A DNA stretch of 64,000 nt from Pseudomonas protegens CHA0. Its GTDB lineage: Bacteria; Pseudomonadota; Gammaproteobacteria; Pseudomonadales; Pseudomonadaceae. This document shows, in pieces, positions 35,558-46,651 of this stretch. The first letter of the stretch is position 1, and each line of letters starts with the position of its first letter. A program made the translations under genes and the position numbers. The notes below the pieces were generated by a model. The model was not told where the DNA came from and ran no database searches. It worked only from the letters and a program-made list of their open reading frames with translations. Location: positions 1,179,001-1,243,000 of the forward strand of contig NC_021237.1 in the NCBI RefSeq assembly GCF_000397205.1, read 5' to 3'.

Positions 35558-36561
35558 CAGTTACGGCGCTTGAGCTGGTCGGTCAGCTGGGTTGGCAGGC
35601 CCTTGATGATCAGGGTCCCGGCTTCTTCGTCGTACTCGATCTTCGAACCCAGCAGATGGGCCTCGAAACTGATGGACAGGCCCTCGGCGCGACCGGTGAA
35701 GCGGCGGAACTGGTTCAGGGTGCGCTTGTCCGCGGGGATCTCCGGCGACAGCCCGTAGTCCTTGTTGCGGATGTGATCGTAGAAGGCCTTGGGGCGATCC
35801 TCGTCGATCAGTTCCGAGAGTTCTTCCAGGCCCATGGGTTCGCCGAGCTTGGCCTGGCTGCTGGCGTAGTCCACCAGGGTCTTGGTCTTCTCCCGGGCCG
35901 AGTCTTCCGGCAGGTCCTCGCTTTCCACGAAGTCGCTGAAGGCCTTGAGCAGGGTGCGGGTCTCGCCCGGGCCGTCGACGCCTTCCTGGCAGCCGATGAA
36001 GTCGCGGAAATACTCCGAGACCTTCTTGCCGTTCTTGCCCTTGATAAAGGAGATGTACTGCTTGGACTGCTTGTTGTTCTGCCATTCGGAGATGTTGATC
36101 CGCGCCGCCAGATGCAGTTGGCCCAGGTCCAGGTGACGGGACGGCGTCACGTCCAGCTGGTCGGTCACCGCCACGCCCTCACTGTGGTGCAGCAGGGCGA
36201 TCGCCAGGTAGTCGGTCATGCCTTGCTGGTAGTGGGCGAACAGTACGTGGCCGCCCACCGACAGGTTGGACTCTTCCATCAGCTTCTGCAGATGCTCCAC
36301 CGCCACCCGGCTGAACGCGGTGAAGTCCTGGCCGCCTTCCAGGTACTCCTTCAGCCAGCCGCTGAAGGGGAACGCACCGGACTCGGGGTGGAACAGGCCC
36401 CAGGCTTTGCCCTGTTTGGCGTTATAGCTTTCATTGAGGTCGGCGAGCATGTTCTCGATGGCCGCGGACTCTGCCAGTTCGGAATCGCGGGCGTGCAGGA
36501 CTGCTGGGCTGCCGTCGGGTTTTTTGTCGATCAGGTGGACGATGCAATGACGGATCGGCAT
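35557..36561 (-). CDS. yejK: Nucleoid-associated protein YejK (NdpA)
   Basis: 334 residues, the family length. YejK/NdpA is a nucleoid-associated protein of gammaproteobacteria; its exact role is unsettled (in some species it interacts with topoisomerases). Family segments are clear: the N-terminal [60 protein letters not shown] and [20 protein letters not shown]. The ATG at 36561 is chosen because the family begins MPIRH; a start 21 codons upstream adds foreign sequence. It is coupled to a downstream glutaredoxin gene. The HU gene lies divergently upstream across 394 bp. Confidence 0.94.
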   Translation of the reverse strand: MPIRHCIVHLIDKKPDGSPAVLHARDSELAESAAIENMLADLNESYNAKQGKAWGLFHPESGAFPFSGWLKEYLEGGQDFTAFSRVAVEHLQKLMEESNLSVGGHVLFAHYQQGMTDYLAIALLHHSEGVAVTDQLDVTPSRHLDLGQLHLAARINISEWQNNKQSKQYISFIKGKNGKKVSEYFRDFIGCQEGVDGPGETRTLLKAFSDFVESEDLPEDSAREKTKTLVDYASSQAKLGEPMGLEELSELIDEDRPKAFYDHIRNKDYGLSPEIPADKRTLNQFRRFTGRAEGLSISFEAHLLGSKIEYDEEAGTLIIKGLPTQLTDQLKRRN

Positions 36562-36955
36562 GGGCTTCTCGGCTGATTGAAGGGGGAGGGCGGGCTCCCC
36601 GAAAAAGTACCCAGTGTACCGCACCCGCTGGTTTTGGCGCGGTTTGCCGGGTGATGAACGGCTCCTCGGTAAGGCTTATGCATTTTTTTACCGATTTAGA
36701 GCAATAAAGCTGACCAAATGGCTAGGTAGAGGCGGATATTTCCCCGTCTGTGTGCTAGTTTTGCCCCGTCTTACGCGATGTCTCAGCGTTAAGCGTGCAT
36801 TCAGCATTTGTCGGGTCGAACCAAACCCTGATTTCGGTATCTATAACCCCGATCTGTCGTGGTTGTAACCGGGGTGCCAGATTCACAAGATCTGGCTCGA
36901 TGGCTGACACTGCACTCTGCAATCCAAATGAATTTGATAGGGAAGGAACACCACA
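36562..36955. other. 394-bp AT-rich promoter region between yejK and the HU gene
   Basis: No gene seen. The part nearer the HU gene contains two small hairpins: ACCCCG/CGGGGT (36846-36851 and 36870-36875) and CCAGAT/ATCTGG (36877-36882 and 36890-36895). TATAAC near 36842 is a plausible -10. It likely carries the divergent promoters of both nucleoid-protein genes; a structured HU leader is possible. Confidence 0.55.
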
Positions 36956-37237
36956 ATGGCTATTACTAAAGACCAACTGATCGCTGATATCGCTGAAGCT
37001 ATCGACGCGCCGAAAACCACCGCGCGTAACGCCCTGGACCAACTGGCTCAGATCGTTGCTGATCAATTGGAAAATGGCGGCGAAATCACTCTGCCAGGTA
37101 TCGGCAAACTGAAAGTGACCGAGCGTCCTGCCCGTACTGGCCGTAACCCATCGACTGGCGCTGCCATCGAAATCGCTGCCAAGAAAGTTATCAAGCTGGT
37201 TGTGGCTAAAGGCCTGACCGACGCTGTTAACAAGTAA
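36956..37237 (+). CDS. hupN: HU-family DNA-binding protein (HupN-like)
   Basis: 93 residues, the full HU length. The beta-arm with RPARTGRNPSTGAAIEI and the GEITLPGIGKLKVTER segment are diagnostic. HU bends and compacts DNA as a dimer. Its composition is less GC-rich than its surroundings, with many codons typical of highly expressed genes. A strong ribosome site (GGGAAGGAA) precedes the ATG at 36956. Position beside yejK, rlmF and valS matches the hupN locus of P. putida, so the symbol follows that; hupA and hupB are expected elsewhere. Confidence 0.92.
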   Translation: MAITKDQLIADIAEAIDAPKTTARNALDQLAQIVADQLENGGEITLPGIGKLKVTERPARTGRNPSTGAAIEIAAKKVIKLVVAKGLTDAVNK

Positions 37238-37248
37238 TACTTGCAGTG

Positions 37249-37281
37249 AAACCGTGCTCAGAAGTCTTCCGGGCACGGTTT
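37249..37281 (+). terminator. Terminator-like hairpin after the HU gene
   Basis: AAACCGTGC (37249-37257) and GCACGGTTT (37273-37281) form a 9-bp stem 11 bases after the stop. The following T run is short (tgtgt), so its strength is uncertain. Confidence 0.7.
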
Positions 37282-37331
37282 GTGTAACACCGATTCACGC
37301 AAGGTGAATCGTCCTTGAATCCCCCGCCTCT

Positions 37332-38357
37332 TTAGTTCTTCCTCATCCAGCGTTCCTGGCTCCAGGCCTGTTGCTGTGCCTTGTCCTTGAAGGTCCAGGC
37401 GACGAAGCGGCTCTGTTTCTGCCCCTGGGACATTTCCACCACCTGGCTTTCCAGGGCTCCGGCCTTTTTCAGCGCGCTTTCAATCGCCGGCAGGTTAGAG
37501 GCCTTCGACACCAGGGTGCTGAACCACAGTACCTGTTGGCCGACGCTGGCGCTTTCACTGATCAACTGGCTGACAAAGCGGATCTCGCCGCCTTCGCACC
37601 AGAGCTCCCGGGCCTGCCCGCCGAAATTCAGCACCGGCAATTTGCGCTTGGGGTCGGCCTTGCCCAGGGCCCGCCATTTACGCTGGCTGCCGCGGGTGGC
37701 TTCGTCCAGGGAGGCATGGAAGGGCGGGTTGCACATCGTCAGGTCGAAACGCTCGGTGCTGTCCAGCAGGCCGGTGAGGATCTGCTTGGGATTGCCCTGC
37801 TGGCGCAGGCTGATGGCCTTGTTCAAGCCGTTGGCCTGGACAATTGCCTTGGCCGCGGCCAGGGCGGTGCTGTCGATGTCCGAGCCGAGGAACTGCCAGC
37901 GGTAGTCGCTGTAGCCGATCAGGGGGTAGATGCAGTTGGCGCCGACCCCGACATCCAGGACCCGCACGGCCGCGCCACGAGGGACTTCACCCTGGTTGTG
38001 GCTGGCCAGCAGATCGGCGAGGAAGTGCACATAGTCAGCGCGACCGGGCACTGGTGGGCAGAGGAAGTCCGCCGGAATGTCCCAGTGGGCAATGCCGTAG
38101 AAGGCCTTGAGCAGGGCCCGGTTGAATACCCGCACGGCGGCCGGGTCGGCAAAGTCGATGCTTTCCTTGCCATAGGGATTGAGGATCACGAACTGCCCCA
38201 ACTCCGGGGTGCTCTTGATCAGTTGCGGGAAGTCGTAACGCCCCTGGTGACGATTGCGCGGATGCAGGCTGGCCTTTTCCCGGGGCGTGGCGGCTTTGGC
38301 TGGGGAGGCAGGCTTGGGCTTTTTGCGCGAAGGCTTGGGTGTGCTGGGGGCGGTCAT
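37332..38357 (-). CDS. rlmF: 23S rRNA (adenine(1618)-N6)-methyltransferase RlmF
   Basis: 341 residues. A basic N-terminal tail (about 35 residues of Lys/Pro/Ala) precedes the family start [15 protein letters not shown]. The SAM-binding motif [16 protein letters not shown] and the amino-methyltransferase catalytic motif NPPF (about residue 210, [19 protein letters not shown]) are intact. It N6-methylates A1618 of 23S rRNA. It converges with the HU gene and is followed, on the same strand, by nothing until yejK; valS lies upstream in the other direction of the same strand across a REP and terminator. Confidence 0.95.
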   Translation of the reverse strand: MTAPSTPKPSRKKPKPASPAKAATPREKASLHPRNRHQGRYDFPQLIKSTPELGQFVILNPYGKESIDFADPAAVRVFNRALLKAFYGIAHWDIPADFLCPPVPGRADYVHFLADLLASHNQGEVPRGAAVRVLDVGVGANCIYPLIGYSDYRWQFLGSDIDSTALAAAKAIVQANGLNKAISLRQQGNPKQILTGLLDSTERFDLTMCNPPFHASLDEATRGSQRKWRALGKADPKRKLPVLNFGGQARELWCEGGEIRFVSQLISESASVGQQVLWFSTLVSKASNLPAIESALKKAGALESQVVEMSQGQKQSRFVAWTFKDKAQQQAWSQERWMRKN

Positions 38358-38427
38358 GGGGGATCGATTCGGGGTGGTTCAAAGTGGCGGGCATTGTCCC
38401 ATATCTTGCGGCGTTGGGGCGGGAGGC

Positions 38428-38494
38428 TTCGCCGCCGGCAAGCCGGCTCCTGGCAAACCACCGCGTAACGCTAGGAGCTGGCTTGCCAGCGAAA
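38428..38494. repeat. REP-type inverted pair between rlmF and valS
   Basis: ttcgccgccggcaagccggctcctgg and ctaggagctggcttgccagcgaa face each other across about 18 bases. The arms differ slightly, so this is an older or hybrid pair. Confidence 0.82.
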
Positions 38495-38510
38495 GCGATC
38501 TGCCGCCAAT

Positions 38511-38543
38511 AAAAAAGGGAGGCCTTTGCGGGCCTCCCTTTTT
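38511..38543 (-). terminator. Rho-independent terminator of valS
   Basis: On the minus strand GGGAGGCC, a GCAAA-type loop and GGCCTCCC are followed by TTTTTT, about 20 bases after the valS stop. The stem is flanked by A and T runs on both sides, so it may work in both directions. Confidence 0.92.
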
Positions 38544-38562
38544 CACACTGCGCGAATCGCCG

Positions 38563-41409
38563 TTACAGGCTGGAGATCCGTGCGTGCTGCTCCGCCAGCT
38601 TGCCCAGGGCCTGTTCGGCCTCGGCCAGTTTGGCGCGTTCCTTCTCGATCACTTCGGCCGGGGCCTTGTCGACGAAGGACGGGTTGGACAGCTTGCCGCC
38701 CACGCGTTGCACTTCGCCTTGCAGGCGCTGGATTTCCTTGTCCAGGCGCGCCAGTTCGGCGCCCTTGTCGATCAGGCCGGCCATCGGCACCAGCACTTCC
38801 ATCTCGCCCACCAGCGCCGTGGCGGACAGCGGCGCTTCGTCGCCGGCAGCCAGTACGGTGATGGATTCGAGTCGGGCCAGCTTCTTCAGCAAGGCTTCGT
38901 TCTCGGCCAGGCGACGCTGGTCTTCGGCGCTGACGTTCTTCAGGAACAGGGCCAGGGGCTTGCCCGGGCCGATGTTCATTTCCGCGCGAATGTTGCGCGT
39001 GCCGAGCATCAGGCCCTTGAGCCATTCGATGTCGTCCTCGGCGCCTTGGTCGATGCGGGTTTCGTTAGCCACCGGCCAAGGTTGCAGCATGATGGTCTTG
39101 CCGGTGCTGCCTGCCAACGGCGCCAGGCGCTGCCAGATTTCCTCGGTGATGAACGGCATGAACGGATGCGCCAGGCGCAGCGCCACTTCCAGTACCCGTA
39201 CCAGGGTGCGACGGGTGCCGCGCTGGCGCTCAACCGGCGAGTTCTCGTCCCACAGCACGGGCTTGGACAGCTCCAGGTACCAGTCGCAGTACTGGTTCCA
39301 GATGAACTCGTACAGGGCCTGGGCGGCCAGGTCGAAACGGAACTGGTCGAGTTGGCGGGTGACTTCGGCTTCAGTGCGCTGCAGCTGCGAGATGATCCAG
39401 CGGTCCGCCAGGGACAGCTCGTAAGCTTCGCCGTTCTGGCCGCAGTCCTCGCCCTTGTCCAGCACGTAGCGCGCGGCGTTCCAGATCTTGTTGCAGAAGT
39501 TGCGGTAACCCTCGACGCGGCCCATGTCGAACTTGATGTCGCGACCAGTGGTGGCCAGGGAGCAGAAGGTGAAGCGCAGGGCGTCGGTGCCGTAGCTGGC
39601 GATGCCGTCGGCGAATTCGGCGCGGGTCTGCTTCTCGATGGCTTTCTGCAGTTTGGGCTGCATCAGGCCGGTGGTGCGCTTCTGCACCAGGGTTTCCAGG
39701 TCGATACCGTCGATGATGTCCAGCGGGTCGAGGACGTTGCCCTTGGACTTGGACATCTTCTGGCCCTGGCCGTCGCGGACCAGGCCGTGCACGTACACGG
39801 TCTTGAACGGAACCTGCGGCGTGCCGTCTTCGTTCTTCACCAGGTGCATGGTGAGCATGATCATCCGGGCGACCCAGAAGAAAATGATGTCGAAGCCGGT
39901 GACCAGCACGTCGGTGGGGTGGAAGGTCTTGAGGAAGTCGGTCTGCTCCGGCCAGCCCAGGGTGGAGAAGGTCCACAGGCCCGAACTGAACCAGGTGTCG
40001 AGCACGTCGTTGTCCTGCTGCAGGGCAACGTCCGGGCCGAGGTTGTGCTTGGCCCGTACTTCCGCTTCGTCGCGGCCGACATAGACTTTGCCCGACTCGT
40101 CGTACCAGGCCGGAATGCGGTGTCCCCACCACAGCTGGCGGCTGATGCACCAGTCCTGGATGTCACGCATCCAGGAGAAATACATGTTCTCGTACTGCTT
40201 GGGCACGAAGGCGATGCGGCCGTCTTCCACGGCGGCGATGGCAGGTTCTGCCAGCGGCTTGGTGGAGACATACCACTGGTCGGTCAGCCACGGCTCGATG
40301 ACGGTGCCGGAACGGTCGCCCTTCGGCACTTTCAGCGCGTGGTCGTCGACGCTTACCAGCAGGCCTGCGGCGTCGAACGCGGCAACGATCTGCTTGCGTG
40401 CTTCGAAGCGGTCCAGGCCCACGTACTCGGTCGGGATCTTGCCGTCGACGCTGTCGTTCAGGCTGCCGTCCAGGTTGAACACCTGGCAGGCCGGCAGTAC
40501 GGCGGCGTTCTTGTCGAAGATGTTGAGCAGCGGCAGGTTGTGGCGCTTGCCGACTTCATAGTCGTTGAAGTCGTGGGCCGGGGTGATCTTCACGCAGCCG
40601 GTGCCGAACTCGGGGTCGCAGTAATCGTCGGCGATGATCGGGATGCGGCGGCCCACCAGGGGTAGCTCGACGAATTTGCCGATCAGGGCCTTGTAGCGCT
40701 CGTCTTCAGGGTTCACCGCGACGGCGGAGTCACCGAGCATGGTTTCCGGACGGGTGGTGGCGACGATCAGGTAGTCGTTGCCTTCGGCTGTCTTGGCGCC
40801 GTCGGCCAGCGGGTACTTGAGGTTCCACAGGAAGCCCTTCTCGTCGTGGTTTTCCACTTCAAGGTCGGAAATCGCCGTGTGCAGCTTGGTGTCCCAGTTG
40901 ACCAGGCGCTTGCCGCGGTAGATCAGGCCGTCTTCGTGCAGGCGCACGAAGGCTTCCTTCACCGCTTCCGAGAGGCCGTCGTCCATGGTGAAGCGCTCGC
41001 GGCTCCAGTCCACGGAGGAGCCCAGGCGGCGGATCTGGCGGCTGATGTTGCCCCCGGACTGATCCTTCCATTCCCAGACTTTCTCGAGGAATTTTTCCCG
41101 GCCCAGGTCATGGCGATTCTGGCCCTGGGCTTCGATCTGGCGCTCCACCAGCATTTGCGTGGCGATACCGGCGTGGTCGGTGCCCGGCTGCCACAGGGTG
41201 TTGCGACCCTGCATGCGGCGGAAACGGATCAGGGCGTCCATGATCGCGTTGTTGAAGCCGTGGCCCATGTGCAGGCTGCCGGTGACGTTCGGCGGCGGGA
41301 TCATGATGGTGTAGGAGTCGCCCGCGCCTTGCGGGGCGAAGTAGTTCTCGGACTCCCAGGTCTGGTACCAGGAAGTTTCAATGGCGTGCGGCTGGTAGGT
41401 CTTATCCAT
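38563..41409 (-). CDS. valS: Valyl-tRNA synthetase
   Basis: 948 residues, the expected size. It charges tRNA-Val. The class I HIGH-type motif is [15 protein letters not shown] (His/Met/Gly/His near residue 47), the KMSKS motif is KMSKSKGN (about 551), and the editing domain lies in between (about 200-350; [31 protein letters not shown]). The C-terminal coiled-coil arm (about 885-945; [40 protein letters not shown]) is complete. It follows holC and a small Ala/Pro-rich protein gene on the same strand, the conserved pepA-holC-valS order, and ends at a strong terminator. Confidence 0.98.
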   Translation of the reverse strand: MDKTYQPHAIETSWYQTWESENYFAPQGAGDSYTIMIPPPNVTGSLHMGHGFNNAIMDALIRFRRMQGRNTLWQPGTDHAGIATQMLVERQIEAQGQNRHDLGREKFLEKVWEWKDQSGGNISRQIRRLGSSVDWSRERFTMDDGLSEAVKEAFVRLHEDGLIYRGKRLVNWDTKLHTAISDLEVENHDEKGFLWNLKYPLADGAKTAEGNDYLIVATTRPETMLGDSAVAVNPEDERYKALIGKFVELPLVGRRIPIIADDYCDPEFGTGCVKITPAHDFNDYEVGKRHNLPLLNIFDKNAAVLPACQVFNLDGSLNDSVDGKIPTEYVGLDRFEARKQIVAAFDAAGLLVSVDDHALKVPKGDRSGTVIEPWLTDQWYVSTKPLAEPAIAAVEDGRIAFVPKQYENMYFSWMRDIQDWCISRQLWWGHRIPAWYDESGKVYVGRDEAEVRAKHNLGPDVALQQDNDVLDTWFSSGLWTFSTLGWPEQTDFLKTFHPTDVLVTGFDIIFFWVARMIMLTMHLVKNEDGTPQVPFKTVYVHGLVRDGQGQKMSKSKGNVLDPLDIIDGIDLETLVQKRTTGLMQPKLQKAIEKQTRAEFADGIASYGTDALRFTFCSLATTGRDIKFDMGRVEGYRNFCNKIWNAARYVLDKGEDCGQNGEAYELSLADRWIISQLQRTEAEVTRQLDQFRFDLAAQALYEFIWNQYCDWYLELSKPVLWDENSPVERQRGTRRTLVRVLEVALRLAHPFMPFITEEIWQRLAPLAGSTGKTIMLQPWPVANETRIDQGAEDDIEWLKGLMLGTRNIRAEMNIGPGKPLALFLKNVSAEDQRRLAENEALLKKLARLESITVLAAGDEAPLSATALVGEMEVLVPMAGLIDKGAELARLDKEIQRLQGEVQRVGGKLSNPSFVDKAPAEVIEKERAKLAEAEQALGKLAEQHARISSL

Positions 41410-41478
41410 GCGCGGCGGGACCCTATTGGCATTTATTCAGGAAAAGCCGGGAAGTATAGCGGAGGGGGGCGGCAGCAA

Positions 41479-41549
41479 GCCACCAGCGGCAAGCGACAAG
41501 ATGGCCCGGCCCGGCTTTTGCGTGTGGCTTATGGTTTGCCGCTGGTGGC
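41479..41549. repeat. 14-bp inverted repeat overlapping a gene end
   Basis: GCCACCAGCGGCAA (41479-41492) and TTGCCGCTGGTGGC (41536-41549) are perfect mirror images 43 bases apart. The right arm lies within the last codons of the small protein gene at 41529-42017. It belongs to a second, non-REP type of Pseudomonas dispersed repeat (agcggcaagc core). Confidence 0.75.
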
Positions 41550-42017
41550 CGCTGCGAGCAGGCGTTCCAGGCGGGCGTCGAGGCGACGCTTGATCTCGGT
41601 TTCGATATGCGGCGCGAAGTCGTCGATCACGTCCTGCATGATCAGTTGTGCGGCGGCGCGCAGTTCGCTGTCCAGGTGCAGCAAGGCATCGGCGTTGTTG
41701 CTGGCGGTGGCAGGCTTGGCGACGGGGGCCGCCGCTGCAGGTGCTGGAGCGGGTGTTGCCGCTTGAGCCGGCGCGGGGGTGGCCACTTGCGCCGGGGCTG
41801 GCGCGGGTTGCGCCTTGGCGGGTGCGGCAGGAGCGGCTTGGGCAGCGGCCGGCTGCTGGTTGCCCACCATGTCGAACAGCAGGGGAATCTGTACTTCGCT
41901 GCTGACGGTCTCGGTCAGCAGTGGCGGTTGCAGGTTTTCATCGCCGAGCAGTTTACGGATCGACTCGAGGTCATCCAGCAGGTGCGCGGGCTTTTGCAGC
42001 GGATTGGGAGTGTCCAT
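41529..42017 (-). CDS. Small Ala/Pro-rich protein between holC and valS, function unknown
   Basis: 162 residues starting at the ATG at 42017. Three parts are visible: a conserved-looking N-terminus (about 1-50; PLQKPAHLLDDLESIRKLLGDENLQPPLL), a low-complexity Ala/Pro linker (about 60-105, repeated PAPAQ-type units) and a charged, predicted helical C-terminus (about 110-160; LDSELRAAAQLIMQDVIDDFAPHIETEIKRRLDARLERLL). There is no signal or membrane segment. It lies 7 bp after holC and upstream of valS, on one strand, so co-transcription is likely. The C-terminal helix could bind a partner, perhaps a replisome component, but this is speculation. I do not recognise the family. Confidence 0.75.
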   Translation of the reverse strand: MDTPNPLQKPAHLLDDLESIRKLLGDENLQPPLLTETVSSEVQIPLLFDMVGNQQPAAAQAAPAAPAKAQPAPAPAQVATPAPAQAATPAPAPAAAAPVAKPATASNNADALLHLDSELRAAAQLIMQDVIDDFAPHIETEIKRRLDARLERLLAAATSGKP

Positions 42018-42024
42018 CGGGTGC

Positions 42025-42453
42025 TCAGAGTCGCTGTAAACGGTGATCTTGCAGAGGATAGCCCTGTTCGCGATAGAAACGGAAACTCTCGCGGGCCGCC
42101 TGACGAATAGCGGGGTCTTCCACCACCACCTCGGCAATCCGGGCAAAACGCGGGGCGAAGGCCGGCACTTTCAGGTCCAGGTTCACCAGCAGGTCATTGT
42201 GGGGGCCGGGGTCCTGGCCGAGGCCGAGGACGATCAGGCTTTCGGGTTCGCTTTCCGCCGGGCCGTGGGGGACGAAGGTTTCGCCCTTGAAGCGCCACAG
42301 GCGGGCATCGAGCTCGTCCCGTTGCTCTGCATCGCTGCAATGCAGGTAGATGCGGTGGCCCATGCGCCAGGCCTTGTCGGTGAGCTTGCAGGCAAAATCC
42401 AGGCGCGCCGCAGGGTCCGCGCTGGGAAGAATATAGAAGTCGACTTTGGTCAT
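42025..42453 (-). CDS. holC: DNA polymerase III chi subunit HolC
   Basis: 142 residues, the family size. Chi links the clamp-loader, through psi, to single-strand binding protein at the replication fork. N-terminus MTKVDFYILPSADP and the FACKLTDKAWRMGHRIYLHCSD and RLWRFKGETFVPHG segments are typical. It lies 60 bp after pepA and 7 bp before the small Ala/Pro-rich gene, in the conserved pepA-holC-valS arrangement. Confidence 0.94.
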   Translation of the reverse strand: MTKVDFYILPSADPAARLDFACKLTDKAWRMGHRIYLHCSDAEQRDELDARLWRFKGETFVPHGPAESEPESLIVLGLGQDPGPHNDLLVNLDLKVPAFAPRFARIAEVVVEDPAIRQAARESFRFYREQGYPLQDHRLQRL

Positions 42454-42513
42454 TGGGCTTCCTGAGCCGAGGAGGGCGCCGCCTTCATGCGGCGCCCCCT
42501 GCGGTCATGGTTT

Positions 42514-44310
<1,797 letters not shown>

Positions 44311-45429
44311 TTGATCGTCTTTCGTTATCTGTCCCGCGAAATCCTGCTGACCCTGAGTGCCGTGAGCGCGGTATTGCTGGTCATCATCATGAGCGGGCGC
44401 TTCGTCAAGTTCCTCGCGCAAGCCGCCTCGGGGGCCCTGGATCCGGGCTCGCTGTTCCTGATCATGGGGTTTCGCCTGCCGGGCTTCTTGCAACTGATCC
44501 TGCCCCTGGGGCTGTTCCTCGGCATTCTCCTGGCTTACGGCCGGCTCTATCTCGAAAGCGAGATGACCGTGCTGTCGGCCACCGGCATGAGCCAGCAGCG
44601 CCTGTTGGGCATAACCATGATCCCGGCGGCCCTGGTGGCCCTGCTGGTGGCCTGGCTGAGCCTGAGCCTGGCGCCCCAGGGTGCCAACCAGTTCCAGCTG
44701 TTGCTGAACAAGCAGGATGCCCTGACCGAGTTCGACACGCTGGTGGCGGGGCGCTTCCAGGCGCTCAACGACGGTACCCGGGTCACCTACACCGAGCAGT
44801 TGTCCGAAGACCGAACCAACCTGGGCGGCGTGTTCATTTCCGAGAAGCGCCTGGGCCAGCAGAAAAAGGACGAGGGCATTTCGGTGCTGGTGGCCGAGAA
44901 GGGCCATCAGGACATTCGCCCCGACGGCAATCGCTACCTGATCCTGGAAAACGGCTATCGCTATGACGGCAACCCGGGCGAGGCCAACTACCGGGTGATC
45001 AAGTACGACACCTACGGTGTTTTGCTGGAGCGTCCGGACGTCAGCGACGAAGTCACCGATCGCGATGCCATGCCCACCGCTGACCTGATCGGCAAGGATG
45101 ACCTGCGAGCCCGTGCCGAGTTGCAATGGCGCCTGTCCCTGCCATTGCTGGTGTTTATCGTGACCTTGATGGCGGTGCCGTTGTCCCGGGTCAACCCGCG
45201 CCAGGGCCGCTTCCTCAAGCTGATCCCGGCGATCCTGCTGTACATGGCCTACCTGACCATCCTGATCGCCGTGCGCGGTGCACTGGAGAAGGGCAAGATT
45301 TCCCCGGCCTTGGGGCTGTGGTGGGTGCACCTACTGTTTCTGTTGATCGGCCTCGGCCTGATGTATTGGGAGCCGATGCGCTTGAAAATGGCGAGTCGTC
45401 GCAGCGTGAAGGAGATGGCTCGTGGTTAA
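44311..45429 (+). CDS. lptF: Lipopolysaccharide export permease LptF
   Basis: 372 residues. With LptG and the ATPase LptB it extracts lipopolysaccharide from the inner membrane and passes it to LptC. Two N-terminal membrane segments (LIVFRYLSREILLTLSAVSAVLLVIIM region) and three to four C-terminal ones flank a periplasmic beta-jellyroll (about 120-260). The start is taken as TTG at 44311, since GGAG lies 7 bases upstream and the protein then begins IVFRYL like its relatives; a GTG at 44302 is the alternative. It overlaps lptG by 8 bases. Confidence 0.95.
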   Translation: MIVFRYLSREILLTLSAVSAVLLVIIMSGRFVKFLAQAASGALDPGSLFLIMGFRLPGFLQLILPLGLFLGILLAYGRLYLESEMTVLSATGMSQQRLLGITMIPAALVALLVAWLSLSLAPQGANQFQLLLNKQDALTEFDTLVAGRFQALNDGTRVTYTEQLSEDRTNLGGVFISEKRLGQQKKDEGISVLVAEKGHQDIRPDGNRYLILENGYRYDGNPGEANYRVIKYDTYGVLLERPDVSDEVTDRDAMPTADLIGKDDLRARAELQWRLSLPLLVFIVTLMAVPLSRVNPRQGRFLKLIPAILLYMAYLTILIAVRGALEKGKISPALGLWWVHLLFLLIGLGLMYWEPMRLKMASRRSVKEMARG

Positions 45430-46483
45430 GCTCGATCGCTACATCGGTAGCAGTGTGTTCATGGCTATCCTGGCGGTCCTGGGGATCATCCTCGGGCTGG
45501 CCTCGCTGTTTGCCTTCATCGATGAGATGGGGGCTGTCAACGAAACGTATACCGTGGTGGATGTAATGAGCTACGTGGCCCTCACTGCGCCGCGTCGGGT
45601 CTATGAAATGCTGCCGATGGCAGGCCTGATCGGCTGCCTGATCGGCCTTGGCAGCCTGGCCAGTAACAGCGAGTTGACCATCATGCGCGCGGCCGGTGTA
45701 TCGGTGGGCCGTATTGTCTGGGCGGTCATGAAACCCATGCTGGTGCTGATGCTGGTGGGCGTGCTGGTGGGCGAATACGTAGCGCCGGCCACCGAGACCC
45801 AGGCCCAGGCCAGTCGGGCCCTGGCCCAGGGTTCCGGCGATGCCCAGAGTTCCAAGCACGGCCTGTGGCACCGCCAGGGCGATGAATTCATCCATATCAA
45901 CGCAGTGCAGCCCAATGGCCTGCTCTATGGCGTGACCCGCTACCACTTCGATGACCAGCGCCACATGCTGTCGTCGAGTTTTGCCCGCCAGGCCCGTTTC
46001 CACGAGGACTACTGGCAGCTGACGGATGTCACCACCACCTACTTCCGCGACGGTCATACCGAAGTCATCAGCGTGCCCGGCGAACGTTGGGATGTGGCCT
46101 TGAGCCCGCAACTGCTGAGCACTGTGGTGATGGCGCCGGAATCCCTGTCCATCAGCGGCCTGTGGGGCTACATCCACTACTTGGCCGACCAGGGCCTGAA
46201 TAACGGTCGCTACTGGCTGGCGTTCTGGGTCAAGGTCCTGCAGCCGCTGGTGACGGCGGCGCTGGTATTGATGGCCATTTCCTTCATTTTCGGTCCGCTG
46301 CGTTCGGTGACCCTGGGTCAGCGGGTATTCACCGGCGTATTGGTGGGTTTCACCTTCCGCATCGCCCAGGATCTGCTGGGCCCTTCGAGCCTGGTATTTG
46401 GCTTTTCGCCGCTGTTCGCGGTGCTGGTGCCTGCGGGTATCTGCGCGGTGGCGGGCGTCTGGCTGTTGCGCCGGGCCGGCTGA
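45422..46483 (+). CDS. lptG: Lipopolysaccharide export permease LptG
   Basis: 353 residues, the partner of LptF with the same layout: N-terminal membrane segments (YIGSSVFMAILAVLGIILGLASLFAFIDE), a periplasmic jellyroll and C-terminal segments (KVLQPLVTAALVLMAISFIFG). The SELTIMRAAGVSV segment is a family signature. It starts at a GTG at 45422 inside the lptF 3' end (8-base overlap), so it is translationally coupled. A strong terminator follows. Confidence 0.95.
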   Translation: MVKLDRYIGSSVFMAILAVLGIILGLASLFAFIDEMGAVNETYTVVDVMSYVALTAPRRVYEMLPMAGLIGCLIGLGSLASNSELTIMRAAGVSVGRIVWAVMKPMLVLMLVGVLVGEYVAPATETQAQASRALAQGSGDAQSSKHGLWHRQGDEFIHINAVQPNGLLYGVTRYHFDDQRHMLSSSFARQARFHEDYWQLTDVTTTYFRDGHTEVISVPGERWDVALSPQLLSTVVMAPESLSISGLWGYIHYLADQGLNNGRYWLAFWVKVLQPLVTAALVLMAISFIFGPLRSVTLGQRVFTGVLVGFTFRIAQDLLGPSSLVFGFSPLFAVLVPAGICAVAGVWLLRRAG

Positions 46484-46511
46484 TTCCGCGGCTTTGCCAG
46501 GGTCTTGACGT

Positions 46512-46543
46512 AACGCCCCGGTCCTTGGATCGGGGCGTTTTTG
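46512..46543 (+). terminator. Rho-independent terminator of lptFG
   Basis: AACGCCCCG (46512-46520), a 10-base loop and CGGGGCGTT (46531-46539) followed by TTTT. It separates lptFG from lepA. Confidence 0.93.
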
Positions 46544-46651
46544 CATTTGACAAACGCTGACAGGCGAGCGTGACGCTTGTGCCGAGTATCAGGTACAATT
46601 CCCGGCTATTTTTCGGCGGGCCATGCCTGCAGCCTTTTTGAGTGTTCATCC

